64,000 bases of DNA from NCBI GenBank assembly GCA_035294305.1, contig DATGLD010000019.1, positions 7,705 through 71,704 on the forward strand, in the 5' to 3' direction. A program made the translations under genes and the position numbers. This stretch comes from DASRBN01 sp035294305 (GTDB lineage Bacteria > Chloroflexota > Ktedonobacteria > Ktedonobacterales > Ktedonobacteraceae). Numbering within the stretch: the first letter of the stretch is position 1; each line of letters starts with the position of its first letter. Of the stretch, positions 52,548-61,165 are shown one piece after another. The notes under the pieces are model-generated. The model was given only the letters and a program-made list of their open reading frames with translations. It did not search any database and was not told where the DNA came from.

Positions 52548-53528
52548 CTACTGTTCCCGCGCAGATGACCGCGCCGGTGCTGGCGAGGAAGGCCATTGCT
52601 CTATTCGCTCGATAAATTTTCCGATAGCGGCACTGCGGAGTGTATTCAGGGTATCGCCGCTAAATGTGCGCGTGCTGCGGATGCCCTGAACGCTGCTGGT
52701 GACAGGCTCTGACAGCCTTACCAGGTCATCGGTGCGCGTTCCGTAGCTCGTGTCATTGAGCCAGCGACCGAGGCCCCAGAGTTCGTTGGCTGGTTCGACG
52801 TTCTTGCGTATCGCGCTCGTAACAATGCCTTTTGAGGGACCGCTTAGTTCCGCTTTGACTTTGCCCAGGCCACGCGAGCGTCCTGAACCGATGCGTATCA
52901 ACTCGTCCTCCAGGTCTTGCATGACCACGAAGAGCATGCCCAGTTGCCAGATCTCGAAGTTGCGCAGGTGAATATCGGTCTCGAACGAGACGCCTGTGCT
53001 GACCACTTCTAGTTCAAACTTGGCTCCGCTGCTGGCCCCGCCTGTCAGTCGATCAATGCCGACGCCGTCGCGCTGTTCTTTGATTTGCTCGGTAACAGCA
53101 TAGGCGTCACCAATGGCGATGCGTCCGATGAAGCCGGTCGAACCAAAGAGCCGGCATACCGGGCAGCTCAGCTCGTAGACCTTTTCAGTCGTATCATTGC
53201 TGTGTCCTGCTCCGGTAAACATGGCGCTGCACGAGTCGCGGTAATCGCGGCGGCGCAACTCTATATCGGCCTCTTTATCCTCAGGGCCCGAAAAGGGATA
53301 GCAGGCAACGCGCGGCTTCAGACTGCAGATCACCTTTTCGATGTGGCTGCGAAACACGCCTTTGAGCGAACTACCCGGCAAAAAAATTTCTTGCCTGCCG
53401 TTGCGAAAGGTTAGCACCGGGGTCATATCCGGCCCGCTTATAGTCGCGCGGCCTGATTTGATCAGTAGTGGGCCGGTGGTAGTGATGCGTAGTGTGAAAT
53501 GCGCCTCGTTTAGTATTTTCTTCAGCAT
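52548..53528 (-). CDS. Cas7-like RAMP protein (Csx7/Csm3 type)
   Basis: Csm3/Csx7-type RAMP that would form part of the crRNA-binding backbone. Signatures are FLPGSSLKGVFRSHIEKV, CPVCRLFGSTGF, GRIAIGDAY, GVGIDRLTGGASSGAKFELEVV and IGSGRSRGLGKV. Asp34 (GPDMTPV) stands where Csm3 has the Asp that cleaves target RNA, so it is a candidate catalytic residue. The C-terminal 70 residues are less conserved. It is separated by 24 bases from the next Cas7-like gene upstream. Confidence 0.85.
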   Translation of the reverse strand: MLKKILNEAHFTLRITTTGPLLIKSGRATISGPDMTPVLTFRNGRQEIFLPGSSLKGVFRSHIEKVICSLKPRVACYPFSGPEDKEADIELRRRDYRDSCSAMFTGAGHSNDTTEKVYELSCPVCRLFGSTGFIGRIAIGDAYAVTEQIKEQRDGVGIDRLTGGASSGAKFELEVVSTGVSFETDIHLRNFEIWQLGMLFVVMQDLEDELIRIGSGRSRGLGKVKAELSGPSKGIVTSAIRKNVEPANELWGLGRWLNDTSYGTRTDDLVRLSEPVTSSVQGIRSTRTFSGDTLNTLRSAAIGKFIERIEQWPSSPAPARSSAREQ

Positions 53529-53552
53529 AGCAACCCGCTCCTCTCGCTTCTA

Positions 53553-54425
53553 TTACATGATCTTCTGAATATGCTCTTGCAGAAATTGTGTGCCGGGAAC
53601 CTTGACCGGAAATTCGTTGTTGAGCAAAAACGACTTCAGCCGCCTGTTGCGCTCTGTCTCATCAATGCCGGTTAATTCGAAGGCGGAAACCTCCAGATTT
53701 TCCAGGATACAGGCTCCCAGTCCGCGCGAGCGCATGCCACCAATCGCGCCATAGCCGTGTACGAACTCGCTCAATCCCACGCAGGCCAGTTGCACATCCT
53801 GCTCGTCGGCGTTCTCCAGCGTGATCGCCAGTTCAAAAACGGTGGTGGATGGCACGACCTCAAAATCATATTTCAGGCGATCCTTTGCCTTCTCGCTATC
53901 GCGGTCGATAGCCACGCCGTCACGAATCTGGATAATGTCGATCTGCTCATTCGGGGGCATATAGAGATCGTTGACGTTGATCAGCGCGGCAGCAAAAGGC
54001 GAACCGAACAGGCGGCAAATGCTGCAACGGCCATTCAGTGCTTCCTCAAGAATGGCTTCGCTGTTCTCAGGATGGTTACGGCGCTGCTCTGTGAAGTATC
54101 TTTGCCGCTGCGTCGAACACACGAACTCACGAGCCTTCAACTTTTCGTTGATCTCTTCGTTGCTCAATTCAACCAGGCCGCAGGCGGTAAAGGTACTTGA
54201 TAGGCTGGGAGCCAGTTTCTCAACCGTGCTGCGCAGGGCGCCTTTGAAACTGGAGCCGGGGATGAATGGAATGCCCTCTGCCGTCAGTACCACCGGGCTA
54301 TCGCTGGGACTCAGCGAGTTTCTTCCACCGCCGATGTGCAGCGCTGTCTTCATGACTAAGCGGCCCTTGAACTGGTAGCGGTTACTTAAAACAAAGCGGT
54401 CACTCCGCCTGGATGTTGTTGTCAT
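53553..54425 (-). CDS. Cas7-like RAMP protein (Csm3 type)
   Basis: Backbone subunit with the clearest Csm3 signature of the set: LHIGGGRNSLSPSDSPVVL, IPFIPGSSFKGALRST, CSICRLFGSPFAAALINVNDLY, IIQIRDGVAIDRDSEKAKD and GAIGGMRSRGLGACI. Asp42 in SDSPVV aligns with the RNase Asp of Csm3. Its ATG overlaps the stop of the cas11-like gene upstream by four bases. It is 290 aa, normal for the family. Confidence 0.87.
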   Translation of the reverse strand: MTTTSRRSDRFVLSNRYQFKGRLVMKTALHIGGGRNSLSPSDSPVVLTAEGIPFIPGSSFKGALRSTVEKLAPSLSSTFTACGLVELSNEEINEKLKAREFVCSTQRQRYFTEQRRNHPENSEAILEEALNGRCSICRLFGSPFAAALINVNDLYMPPNEQIDIIQIRDGVAIDRDSEKAKDRLKYDFEVVPSTTVFELAITLENADEQDVQLACVGLSEFVHGYGAIGGMRSRGLGACILENLEVSAFELTGIDETERNRRLKSFLLNNEFPVKVPGTQFLQEHIQKIM

Positions 54426-54910
54426 TGCCTGTTCCCTCCTCTATTTGCTGTTCGTTCTCGCTGCTCTCTTGCCCTCCGCTGTTTCTCCTCGAGTTCTAAT
54501 AGACCGTTTTCCGCGACCATATGCTGGATAAACTCGCGGGCAAGCGCGGCCATCAGCGCGTCTTCCATGGCTCTTGCTTCCCTGCTACCACGTTCCTCGC
54601 CCATCAGGTGGAACTCGTCGCGGAGTCGCTTATTTTTCATGGTGGTGAAGAGCCTGTCTAATTCGATATACAAGGTCTTGATACTGCTCTTCGAGTCGGG
54701 CCAGTTGCGCTCGAACTGGTGTACGATGTAGCGGTGAAGCTCATTGAACTGATACGATTCGGCAATGCTCTGCAACCCTTTTACCTGGGTGGTAGGCAGG
54801 GGCGAACAATCCTGCTCGTCAACCAACTTGCGGATGAACGCGACCGCTTCGGGATAGAGAACAGTATCGCTCAGCAGGCTGATTTTTTGCTGTTGCGCTT
54901 CTGAAAGCAT
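54422..54910 (-). CDS. Cas11-like small subunit, copy 2
   Basis: All-helical small protein of 162 aa in the position of the type III small subunit (Csm2/Cas11). It resembles the neighbouring 153-aa product: VKGLQSIAES matches TGLENIAES and LAREFIQHMVAENGLLE matches LMRQFIRQMVIEYEYSV. The last 30 residues are Arg/Glu-rich (KQRRAREQRERTANRGG) and likely unstructured, possibly RNA-binding. It ends four bases into the next RAMP gene. Two tandem small subunits are unusual. Confidence 0.7.
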   Translation of the reverse strand: MLSEAQQQKISLLSDTVLYPEAVAFIRKLVDEQDCSPLPTTQVKGLQSIAESYQFNELHRYIVHQFERNWPDSKSSIKTLYIELDRLFTTMKNKRLRDEFHLMGEERGSREARAMEDALMAALAREFIQHMVAENGLLELEEKQRRAREQRERTANRGGNRQ

Positions 54911-54927
54911 GGATGCTCAACTCCCCT

Positions 54928-55389
54928 CTATCTGCTGCCACGAGCCTGGCTTACGCTATATTCGTACTCGATGACCATCTGGCGAATGAACTGGCGCATG
55001 AGTAGGAGATAGACGCGCCGGCGCAGCAGCTTGTCTTTATCCGTTTTGTCGCCGATTTTCAATCTCCCGTTGCACATTGCATCGCGTGTTGCGCGCAAAT
55101 CTTTTTCAAAGTACTGCTTGAGGCCCTCGCCAAACCCCATGTTGGGGTTTGTGGCTTGTGGGAATCCTCTCTGCCAGGACTGGTAACGCGCCGTCTGTTT
55201 CTTGATATAATCCAGAATATCCGTGGTCTTGAGCGTGCTTTCCGCGATATTTTCCAGACCCGTCAACTGTGACCGCGAGCCTCTTAAAACATGGGCCGCG
55301 TGCCGGCCAAACTGCTCCGCTTTCCCGTAAAAAGCGTCGGTTTCCGCCGTCGCGCTCACCTCGCGGATAATTTGCATACCTTGATTCAT
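54928..55389 (-). CDS. Cas11-like small subunit, copy 1
   Basis: Helical protein of 153 aa in the Csm2-like small-subunit position. Shares TGLENIAESTLKTTDILDYI and RQFIRQMVIEYEYSV patterns with the following gene. Overlaps the csx10 stop (ATGA-type overlap), implying coupled translation. It would line the inner side of the complex, contacting target RNA and Cas10. The assignment is from position, size and predicted helicity. Confidence 0.72.
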   Translation of the reverse strand: MNQGMQIIREVSATAETDAFYGKAEQFGRHAAHVLRGSRSQLTGLENIAESTLKTTDILDYIKKQTARYQSWQRGFPQATNPNMGFGEGLKQYFEKDLRATRDAMCNGRLKIGDKTDKDKLLRRRVYLLLMRQFIRQMVIEYEYSVSQARGSR

Positions 55390-56681
55390 AGCATCTTCAC
55401 CTCTCTATGAAATGGGTCAGATATGAGAATGCGTCCAAAACCCTCCGCCCGCCGCTGTCCGATGCCTCGTTGCTCCATAGCGTAGAGCATGCGCAGCAGT
55501 GTATCATCGTCTGGCTCGAGCCGGCAGGCAAACAGGAAGACGGAGTCGGTATCAATAGCGTAATCATTGGCTTTGGGCGTACCCCATAACTCGCTCCAGC
55601 CAGCGATGTGCCGTCCGCTCGCAGCCTGATATATAAGCTCGAATGTGTCAGCCGGTAAATTGCTATCCTGCCCCACGCTTGCCAGTTGCGCCAATCGCGC
55701 CGCTGTCAATGTCCCCTCGTAACGCAGCAGGTCATCACGTAGAATCGTGGGAGCATGCAACGTTACGGCAAAGTAGAATTTGTCCGGCAGTGGAATATTA
55801 AATGTATTTGCCTGCTCATGCATCATCCTATTGAATGCCATGAGCCGATCTTTGAATTGCTCAAATGTATTTTGCCCATCATCCGCCCTGGTAAGGCTCA
55901 GCAAGACTTTTCCCAGTCCGCGCGTGCGGCCCGTGCCGACTCGCACGAGTCCAGCATGGCCAACTTCATCGATAAAAGCCTCAAGCGTTTCGGCAACATC
56001 ATTGTCCGGTTCCAGCGTTCGAGCAAGTTCATCGTCGATCTTCAGCACTCCCCAGAAGCGCATGCCCTCCTCCAGCACTTCACGATTGTACAGGATGCGC
56101 TGCTGCACTGTTCCGGTACGGCGATTGATGCCGGTATGTGTTTGCAGGCGAAGATCGATCTTCGCCGAAATGATCTCTTTCGGATCTGTTGCGGCGCGAC
56201 GATAATATCCCGTGAAGTGATCCATTGGCGAATGGCATTCGCTGCATTCTTTGCAGTCATCCATCACTTTCAGGCGTTTGTCCTCAGGAGCGGATTGCAT
56301 ACTGTATAGCGCCCAATCGATCAAGGTATCGCGCACGCCGTGCCGTGTTTCATCATCATCTCTATAGCTGCGCTTGAAGCCTGAGAACCGCTTGCAGCTT
56401 TGCGCGGTTTTCGGCAGGGGATAGACCGGTGTACCTGCGTCCTGCAAGCCGCTATCTGCGAACAGCGCAGGATACAGATTAGGGTATTGAACTGCTCCGC
56501 TGAGAAACAGGTCTGCGAACTCTTTCTCCTGGCCCTGTCGCGTAAATTTGAAAGTGCTGGCAAGACTGCCCATGAGCGTTGTGCCGGAGATATATTGCGC
56601 GCTTTGCGACCCTCCCTGGGCGTGGTCGGAGCGTATCGCCAGGGGAGAGATTGTTTCCAGTGTGATGACCAGCTCTTTCAC
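55386..56681 (-). CDS. csx10: Csx10, Cas5-like subunit of type III-D
   Basis: Csx10 is the Cas5-group RAMP diagnostic of type III-D and probably binds the 5' crRNA handle. Signatures are ETISPLAIRSDHAQGGSQSAQYISGTTLMG in parts (notably YISGTTLMGSLAS), KIDLRLQTHTGINRRTGTVQ and VRVGTGRTRGLGKVLLSL. A cysteine cluster (CKECSECHSP, about residues 143-152) may bind zinc. A second RAMP-like half follows (FYFAVTLHAPTILRDDLLRYEGT; IGQRRAEGFGRIL at the end), so the protein is a double ferredoxin-fold fusion. Its start overlaps the preceding gene by four bases. Confidence 0.85.
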   Translation of the reverse strand: MKELVITLETISPLAIRSDHAQGGSQSAQYISGTTLMGSLASTFKFTRQGQEKEFADLFLSGAVQYPNLYPALFADSGLQDAGTPVYPLPKTAQSCKRFSGFKRSYRDDDETRHGVRDTLIDWALYSMQSAPEDKRLKVMDDCKECSECHSPMDHFTGYYRRAATDPKEIISAKIDLRLQTHTGINRRTGTVQQRILYNREVLEEGMRFWGVLKIDDELARTLEPDNDVAETLEAFIDEVGHAGLVRVGTGRTRGLGKVLLSLTRADDGQNTFEQFKDRLMAFNRMMHEQANTFNIPLPDKFYFAVTLHAPTILRDDLLRYEGTLTAARLAQLASVGQDSNLPADTFELIYQAASGRHIAGWSELWGTPKANDYAIDTDSVFLFACRLEPDDDTLLRMLYAMEQRGIGQRRAEGFGRILISDPFHREVKML

Positions 56682-57484
56682 TTCTCTTCCTCCTGTGTGC
56701 GTGCTGTATCGGCATCTGATGAATAGAGTGAGAGCGCATCCAGGCGGTCAAACCAGGCTTTCCACTCTCCATGGATGTATTCCTTCGTGCCCATTGCCAC
56801 GCGCGTGATCTCGCATCTACATTGTCCCTTGCCGGTGGATTTGTTGCCGCCGAGCCGGTCAACCATGTGCAGCCCCGTCAACAGGAGCAGCAGCGAATAG
56901 GTGGGGTTTTCAGGCTGCCCATCAATCGGTGTGCATTGCAACCAGCCGCTAATTGAGCCGTGGAACTGCAAACCCTTCAGACCAAACTCGCTGGTATACA
57001 ATGCGCCAGGTACAGCAGTGCAGGTGAGACGATTGATGCGCACCTGCGTATAGCGGTCAAGTTGCAGGTTCTTATACCGGCCCTTTTCATGCTCCCCTAC
57101 ACCATCATATTCATCTATCGCTTTTTGATCCTGGCGCGCGTCATCGAAAAAGAGATGGCCAGGCTGGATATGGGAGCCGAAGATGCGCGTAATCATCGTC
57201 GTGATATTGCTGAAACCGGTCAACAGCGCAAGCTTTTCTTCGTGCGGGTCGATGATACGGTCATGCATGTCCCGGTCAAGCTCCTCGAACAGGCGCGCCA
57301 GTTGCTCGCAGCGTTCGCGTACGACACCTTTGAATGTGGAGCCGGGGACATAGAGATAGCCCGCGCCATCCTTGACAACGGTGCGATCAACCAGGCCCTC
57401 GCGTATGCCGGTGCCAAAATGGAATGGAGTCAGGAATGTCAGCGTATAATCTATACGAATGCGATCAGTCCTCGTCGCCACCAT
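56678..57484 (-). CDS. Cas7-like RAMP protein, Cas10-proximal
   Basis: RAMP with LYVPGSTFKGVVRERCEQ after strand LTFLTPFHFGTGI. Asp33 in LVDRTVV is at the Csm3 catalytic-Asp position. GSHIQPGHLFFDDA and RINRLTCTAVPGALYTSEF continue the family pattern, and LGGNKSTGKGQCRCEI replaces the usual final Gly-rich turn. It overlaps the cas10 stop by 20 bases, a strong sign of translational coupling. 268 aa. Confidence 0.85.
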   Translation of the reverse strand: MVATRTDRIRIDYTLTFLTPFHFGTGIREGLVDRTVVKDGAGYLYVPGSTFKGVVRERCEQLARLFEELDRDMHDRIIDPHEEKLALLTGFSNITTMITRIFGSHIQPGHLFFDDARQDQKAIDEYDGVGEHEKGRYKNLQLDRYTQVRINRLTCTAVPGALYTSEFGLKGLQFHGSISGWLQCTPIDGQPENPTYSLLLLLTGLHMVDRLGGNKSTGKGQCRCEITRVAMGTKEYIHGEWKAWFDRLDALSLYSSDADTARTQEEEK

Positions 57485-59165
57485 TGGCCTCCTCTCCCGT
57501 TACAAAATCATACAATTCCACGAAATCTAGAAGAGGTGTCCTGTAGACTTTCCTGTCGTAGTCGTCCTTGCCATCAGCGAACCAGGGGAACGGGCGCTCA
57601 TAGAACAACGACGGGTCATCGGCCTGGTAGTGCTGCCGCTCATACTCGTTAGCGAATTCATGCAGGCAACCTATTACGATTTCGCGCTGGTCCTGCCTCC
57701 AGTTCCTCCATAAGGCGCGCGCATCAGACAGCGATGTTGTCAGGTTCAACTCCAGGATAGCCTCGCGCAGTTGATGCAACTTCGTGCGCCCCAAATTCTT
57801 TTTGTGTCCATTATGAATTGCTTTCAGCAGCTTCTCCAACTGTTGTGTATCATAAGGGCGCAGTGTTGCGTAGAAATCCCGCTGGGTGCTTTTCTTCTCA
57901 AGGGAACTATAGACTTTCTTGAATTTCCGGCTCACGCTTCCCGGCACAGCAACGAAATTGATCATACCGGTATCTTCGTACTGCCGTCCTTTCTCCTTTG
58001 CCTTTAAATTGCGTTTTGCCCGTTCATCCTTCGCGAATTTCAGTGTCGACTCGGCGAGATCGAGCAGCAGGCCGAAAGGATATTTGATAGGAGCCAGTAC
58101 CACACCGACCGACAGCGAGTATTTATTCTTTGTGTATTCATGGAAATTATTCGCGATGGCCATCGCGACATCGAGAGCTACCGAGGCAGGCGTTACCATC
58201 ACCACATCATCACCGCCCAGAAGCAGAATGTCGAACGGGAATACATATTCTCCCTGGTCTTTGGGTAAAACCGCGCCCGGCTTTAAGTGCCGTTTTACTT
58301 GCAAGTGCTTTGCAATTGCGTCGCTCACCGCCCATTTGACGGCATCGTCCACGTTATCCGCAAACTGCTTCAGTCCACTCAGCGTCTCTATTTTCTCAAT
58401 CTCCTGTCCCATGTTGTTGCCATCAGCATAGATGAGCGCGAAGTAGTCTTTTGACCCCTTGAAGGCGCTAAAGACATTGAAATCTTGCGGGCGGTCTACT
58501 TCTTCGGGAAACTCGTACTTCAGGTCTTCTAGCTGTTTAATGGCATCAGCCCACAAAGGGCTTTTAGCATGAAAGGACGGCAGATCTGTTTTTCCTTTTA
58601 GATACTCCTCAATACTGTTCTTTATTTTCCAATCCTCCACCCGCTTTTTGTAACAACTTTCGCATAGCAGCAAGGTCACATCTTGATCTGGCTCAGTTTT
58701 TCCAGCATATTCAACCCCGCACGAATCGCACAGGTACATGAAAGGATGTGATGGCTGCGTTACAAGGCTTGAGGGGCAGTCTTTTTGCTGCCGTAATGCA
58801 TAGCGCATCATGGCAAGCGTATCTCGCATGGGAAAATCCATTAAGGCCGATCTATCGCCGGGGGCGTTTTCCGGCAAAGGTTGGATGGCGTAGGTGATGG
58901 ATGAGCCGCCACCGGTGTCATCCCGGTATGCTTTCTGTACCTGCTTGCCGAATGCTTCTGCCCGTCCTTCATCGACCACGAATAGACCGGCGCCGCCATT
59001 GGTAAAGATGCGAGTGGCTTGAAATTGTTGTGCCAGGTTATTCATCGTGTCGCGATTGAGGCGGTCGAGGCGGGAACTGCCACCGCGAATCTCTTTCAGG
59101 GTATCTGTTCCAAAGACGTAGCCCTTGATATGGTCGGTATCAAAGGCAATCAGCACGTTACCCAC
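57465..59165 (-). CDS. cas10: Cas10 with GGDD cyclase motif and no HD domain
   Basis: Signature subunit of type III. Starting from the GTG at 59165 (GGAGGGAG seven bases upstream), it begins directly with a Palm-like domain (VLIAFDTDHIKGYVFGTDTLKEIRGGSSRLD region), then a zinc finger (Cys146, 149, 168, 171), a first ligand stretch YADGNNMGQEI (247-257) and the cyclase motif GGDD at 317-320 in LLLGGDDVVMV. The N-terminal HD DNase domain is absent, so DNA cleavage is not expected, whereas cyclic oligoadenylate synthesis should be possible. Length (566 aa) is short for Cas10. It heads the operon. Confidence 0.93.
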   Translation of the reverse strand: MGNVLIAFDTDHIKGYVFGTDTLKEIRGGSSRLDRLNRDTMNNLAQQFQATRIFTNGGAGLFVVDEGRAEAFGKQVQKAYRDDTGGGSSITYAIQPLPENAPGDRSALMDFPMRDTLAMMRYALRQQKDCPSSLVTQPSHPFMYLCDSCGVEYAGKTEPDQDVTLLLCESCYKKRVEDWKIKNSIEEYLKGKTDLPSFHAKSPLWADAIKQLEDLKYEFPEEVDRPQDFNVFSAFKGSKDYFALIYADGNNMGQEIEKIETLSGLKQFADNVDDAVKWAVSDAIAKHLQVKRHLKPGAVLPKDQGEYVFPFDILLLGGDDVVMVTPASVALDVAMAIANNFHEYTKNKYSLSVGVVLAPIKYPFGLLLDLAESTLKFAKDERAKRNLKAKEKGRQYEDTGMINFVAVPGSVSRKFKKVYSSLEKKSTQRDFYATLRPYDTQQLEKLLKAIHNGHKKNLGRTKLHQLREAILELNLTTSLSDARALWRNWRQDQREIVIGCLHEFANEYERQHYQADDPSLFYERPFPWFADGKDDYDRKVYRTPLLDFVELYDFVTGEEANGGDED

Positions 59166-59223
59166 AGGAGTTCTCCCTCCAATTTCTCTCAGTTTGCACC
59201 CTGGGTCTGGCTCAAGTACGAGT

Positions 59224-59289
59224 AGTATAGCACAGTCTTTGTAGATTGAACATCAGAAGTACTTCTGGTTTTCCTCAGAAAAGTTCTGA
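59224..59289 (-). promoter_or_regulatory. cas10 operon promoter with paired palindromic operators
   Basis: On the minus strand TGTTCA (59247-59252) and TATACT (59224-59229, after TGTGC) are 17 bases apart. Two palindromes lie just upstream: CAGAAGTACTTCTG (59254-59267, perfect) and TCAGAA-AAG-TTCTGA (59275-59289). Their TCAGAA half sites begin 22 bases apart, so they face the same side of the helix. Related sites precede csx15 (62814-62860). Confidence 0.65.
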
Positions 59290-59342
59290 ATTTTGGATTA
59301 ATCATCGTTAGGTCAGTAACGCGAAGAATATATCGGGAAAGT

Positions 59343-59381
59343 AAAGAACACCCACTTGTGATATTGCAGTGGGTGTTCTTT
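59343..59381. terminator. Perfect 13-bp hairpin between cas10 promoter and cas6
   Basis: AAAGAACACCCAC (59343-59355) and GTGGGTGTTCTTT (59369-59381) form a perfect stem with a 13-base loop; each end carries a short A or T run. It looks like a bidirectional terminator that isolates the cas10 promoter from upstream transcription. Confidence 0.65.
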
Positions 59382-59465
59382 ATGAGATCAAACAAACCCT
59401 AACGGGGAAAATCTTGTAGTCGGGTTGACTACGAGTAAGAAATTGATCTCAACAAAACCGGGTCA

Positions 59466-59502
59466 GTTTCAATTCCTCTAACGGATTTTCAACCCTGAGA
59501 AC
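59466..59502 (-). CRISPR. Solitary CRISPR-repeat-like sequence
   Basis: A 37-base sequence that begins GTTTCAATTCC and ends CCCTGAGAAC on the plus strand; read on the minus strand it ends ATTGAAAC, the classical 8-nt crRNA 5' handle of many type I and III systems. The central TCC...GGA dyad fits a repeat too. Only one copy is seen; no second copy with spacers exists in the window. It may be a relic array or a lone unit. Confidence 0.55.
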
Positions 59503-59570
59503 AGACATACTATTATCGACCCCGAGGCGCATTGTCCCAGAGAATTTTTGGGGTAAACCAGCGTACTTCA

Positions 59571-59727
59571 CCCTGAGGAGGGCGACCACAAGGGTCTCCA
59601 CCCCACCACCACTCCTTTCCCGCCCTTACTATGACTACGTACTCCAGCGGCATGGACTCGTGGCCATAGTAAGGGCGGGGGTGGCTGGGTTGTGGTGCGG
59701 GGACCCTTGTGGTCGCCCTTCTCAGGG
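59571..59727. repeat. GGAGGGCGACCAC palindromic repeat, copy B
   Basis: Outer arms of about 26 bases with one mismatch (from CCCTGAGGAGGGCGACCAC at 59571 to the inverted copy ending at 59727) surround an inner stem (CCCGCCCTTACTATGA with TCATAG-like CCATAGTAAGGGCGGG). It has the same design as copies at 42771, 63590 and 37338. The remaining bases to cas6 contain a half copy of the GGGACAG repeat (about 59823-59838). Confidence 0.78.
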
Positions 59728-59884
59728 TGTGAACCCACTGGCTTGCATCAAAAAGTGTCAGGGACAGAGGTCTCTACAAGCTCCTATAATGTTCTTTGAA
59801 AGCACATCTCTCGCGATTTGCCCGGGACAGGCACAAGGCGCTGTCCCTACAGAATTCCAAGATTTGACTCTGGCTGGACGAAAT

Positions 59885-60886
59885 TCATACTGGCCTCGTC
59901 CTCCCCATTCCCATTGCCGTCTTGTAGCCCACGCCGGTGTAGAATGCCAGCTGCGCGAGTAGGATCAATTGCTGGCGCACCGTCAAGGGAGATTCTTCGC
60001 TCACCGGCTCGTCGGGGCCGCGTAGCGCGTAAGTGCAGGCGCCGGTGAAGCCGGGCTGCGGATGATTCGTGAACGTCACGCGATGCGGCTTGAGGTTGTA
60101 GTCGGTGATGATGATGCCAGCGTTCTGGATGTATTGTTCGATGGTAGCCTCGTCAACAAGATGAGTGTATTCCGGCGGGGCTAGTTCTTGCCAGCGCCTG
60201 GCAAGGCCGGGGAATATGTACTCCGGCAGGGGCAACAGGGCGTGATAAACGCCGTGGACTCTGTTTCTCGCGTTGTTGCGGTTGAATGTCGTCAGGGAGT
60301 CGAATGCGAGTTTGAGGGTTTCGACTTTGCCCAGTTTGAGCGTCCCAGCTTTTTCAGCGAAATTGCTGAAAGAGGTAAAACCTGTCCAGTCGGAGGGGTC
60401 GTCGTTGCCGATCAATACCTCTTCGAGCAGGAATGTTTGCTTGCCCAGGCGCATGAATGGCGGATTCTGCTCGCCCGCGTTGCGCCGGTTGTAGTTCATC
60501 AGCGCCTCGTGGAAGAGGGGAAAAAGTCCTCCCAGCAGCAGCGTGATGCGAATGGCGTATGTTTTATCAGGCTCTACCGGCAGGTGAATGTTCTCCCGCT
60601 CCGCCTGGCGCAGGCGTTGCACGGGAAGAGGAAACTGCAGGCTGGAGCAGGTGAAGAGACGGCGCTTGTTGCCATCGTGCAGCCAGGCCGCAACGTCGGG
60701 CGCGGCAGCGGCCAGCCAGTCGAGCCACGCGGCATGTACAAGCTCGCCAGAAAAGGGCATCAGCGTACCGGCTTGCAGGGGGCGCAGTTTGAGCAGGAAT
60801 GCGTACAGTTTTGCCGGCGACGTGTCCGGAACAGAAGTTTGTACGGCAACCTGGCCATTCGTCGCGCTCAGATGATCAAATTCCAT
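59885..60886 (-). CDS. cas6: CRISPR repeat endoribonuclease Cas6
   Basis: Cas6 cleaves pre-crRNA within the repeat. The two RRM-like halves are visible: the first with AKLYAFLLKLRPLQAGTLMP and the second with GFTGACTYALRG and the C-terminal glycine-rich loop LLAQLAFYTGVGYKTAMGMGRTR. A candidate catalytic His lies near HEALMNYN, though the residue varies in this family. Length (333 aa) fits. The ATG at 60886 is chosen; another in-frame ATG at 60898 sits directly on the AAAGG site. It has its own promoter. Confidence 0.88.
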   Translation of the reverse strand: MEFDHLSATNGQVAVQTSVPDTSPAKLYAFLLKLRPLQAGTLMPFSGELVHAAWLDWLAAAAPDVAAWLHDGNKRRLFTCSSLQFPLPVQRLRQAERENIHLPVEPDKTYAIRITLLLGGLFPLFHEALMNYNRRNAGEQNPPFMRLGKQTFLLEEVLIGNDDPSDWTGFTSFSNFAEKAGTLKLGKVETLKLAFDSLTTFNRNNARNRVHGVYHALLPLPEYIFPGLARRWQELAPPEYTHLVDEATIEQYIQNAGIIITDYNLKPHRVTFTNHPQPGFTGACTYALRGPDEPVSEESPLTVRQQLILLAQLAFYTGVGYKTAMGMGRTRPV

Positions 60887-60915
60887 TACTTCATCCATCC
60901 TTTCTATTCGTGATT

Positions 60916-60944
60916 ATTATAGAATGTTCTCGCATTTTTTGATA
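60916..60944 (-). promoter_or_regulatory. Putative cas6 promoter
   Basis: On the minus strand TATCAA (60939-60944) and TATAAT (60916-60921) are 17 bases apart, giving a leader of about 25 bases. No TCAGAA/TTCTGA palindrome is seen here, so cas6 may not share the cas10 regulator. The rest of the gap up to csx3 (61000-61165) has only a partial GGTGGTCGCCCTCC repeat (about 61100) and no convincing gene. Confidence 0.45.
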
Positions 60945-61165
60945 GCCCTGTAGTATCTTTACCTTATAATCCTGCCTGATCGTTTTGCACCTGTGATACA
61001 ATGAAACAGCGATTACCGCGGTCACCGCTCTCCAACACTTTTTTGCAGTGAGGGCAAGCGAGTACACTCCATGGAAGGTGAACATATGAGTAAATTCCTG
61101 GTGGTCGCCCTCCGCCCAGGAACGGAAAAGGTATGGCCTCCACCCAGGGACACATGCGATAGACA

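Noticed and set aside
59405..59445. Second degenerate CRISPR repeat next to the solitary one
   Set aside because: Only CTAACGG is shared; the flanks do not align, so I treat it as chance.
60964..61155. Small minus-strand frame with a CPHC motif before cas6
   Set aside because: Lies in an intergenic gap with repeat pieces, has only one CxxC and no ribosome binding site.
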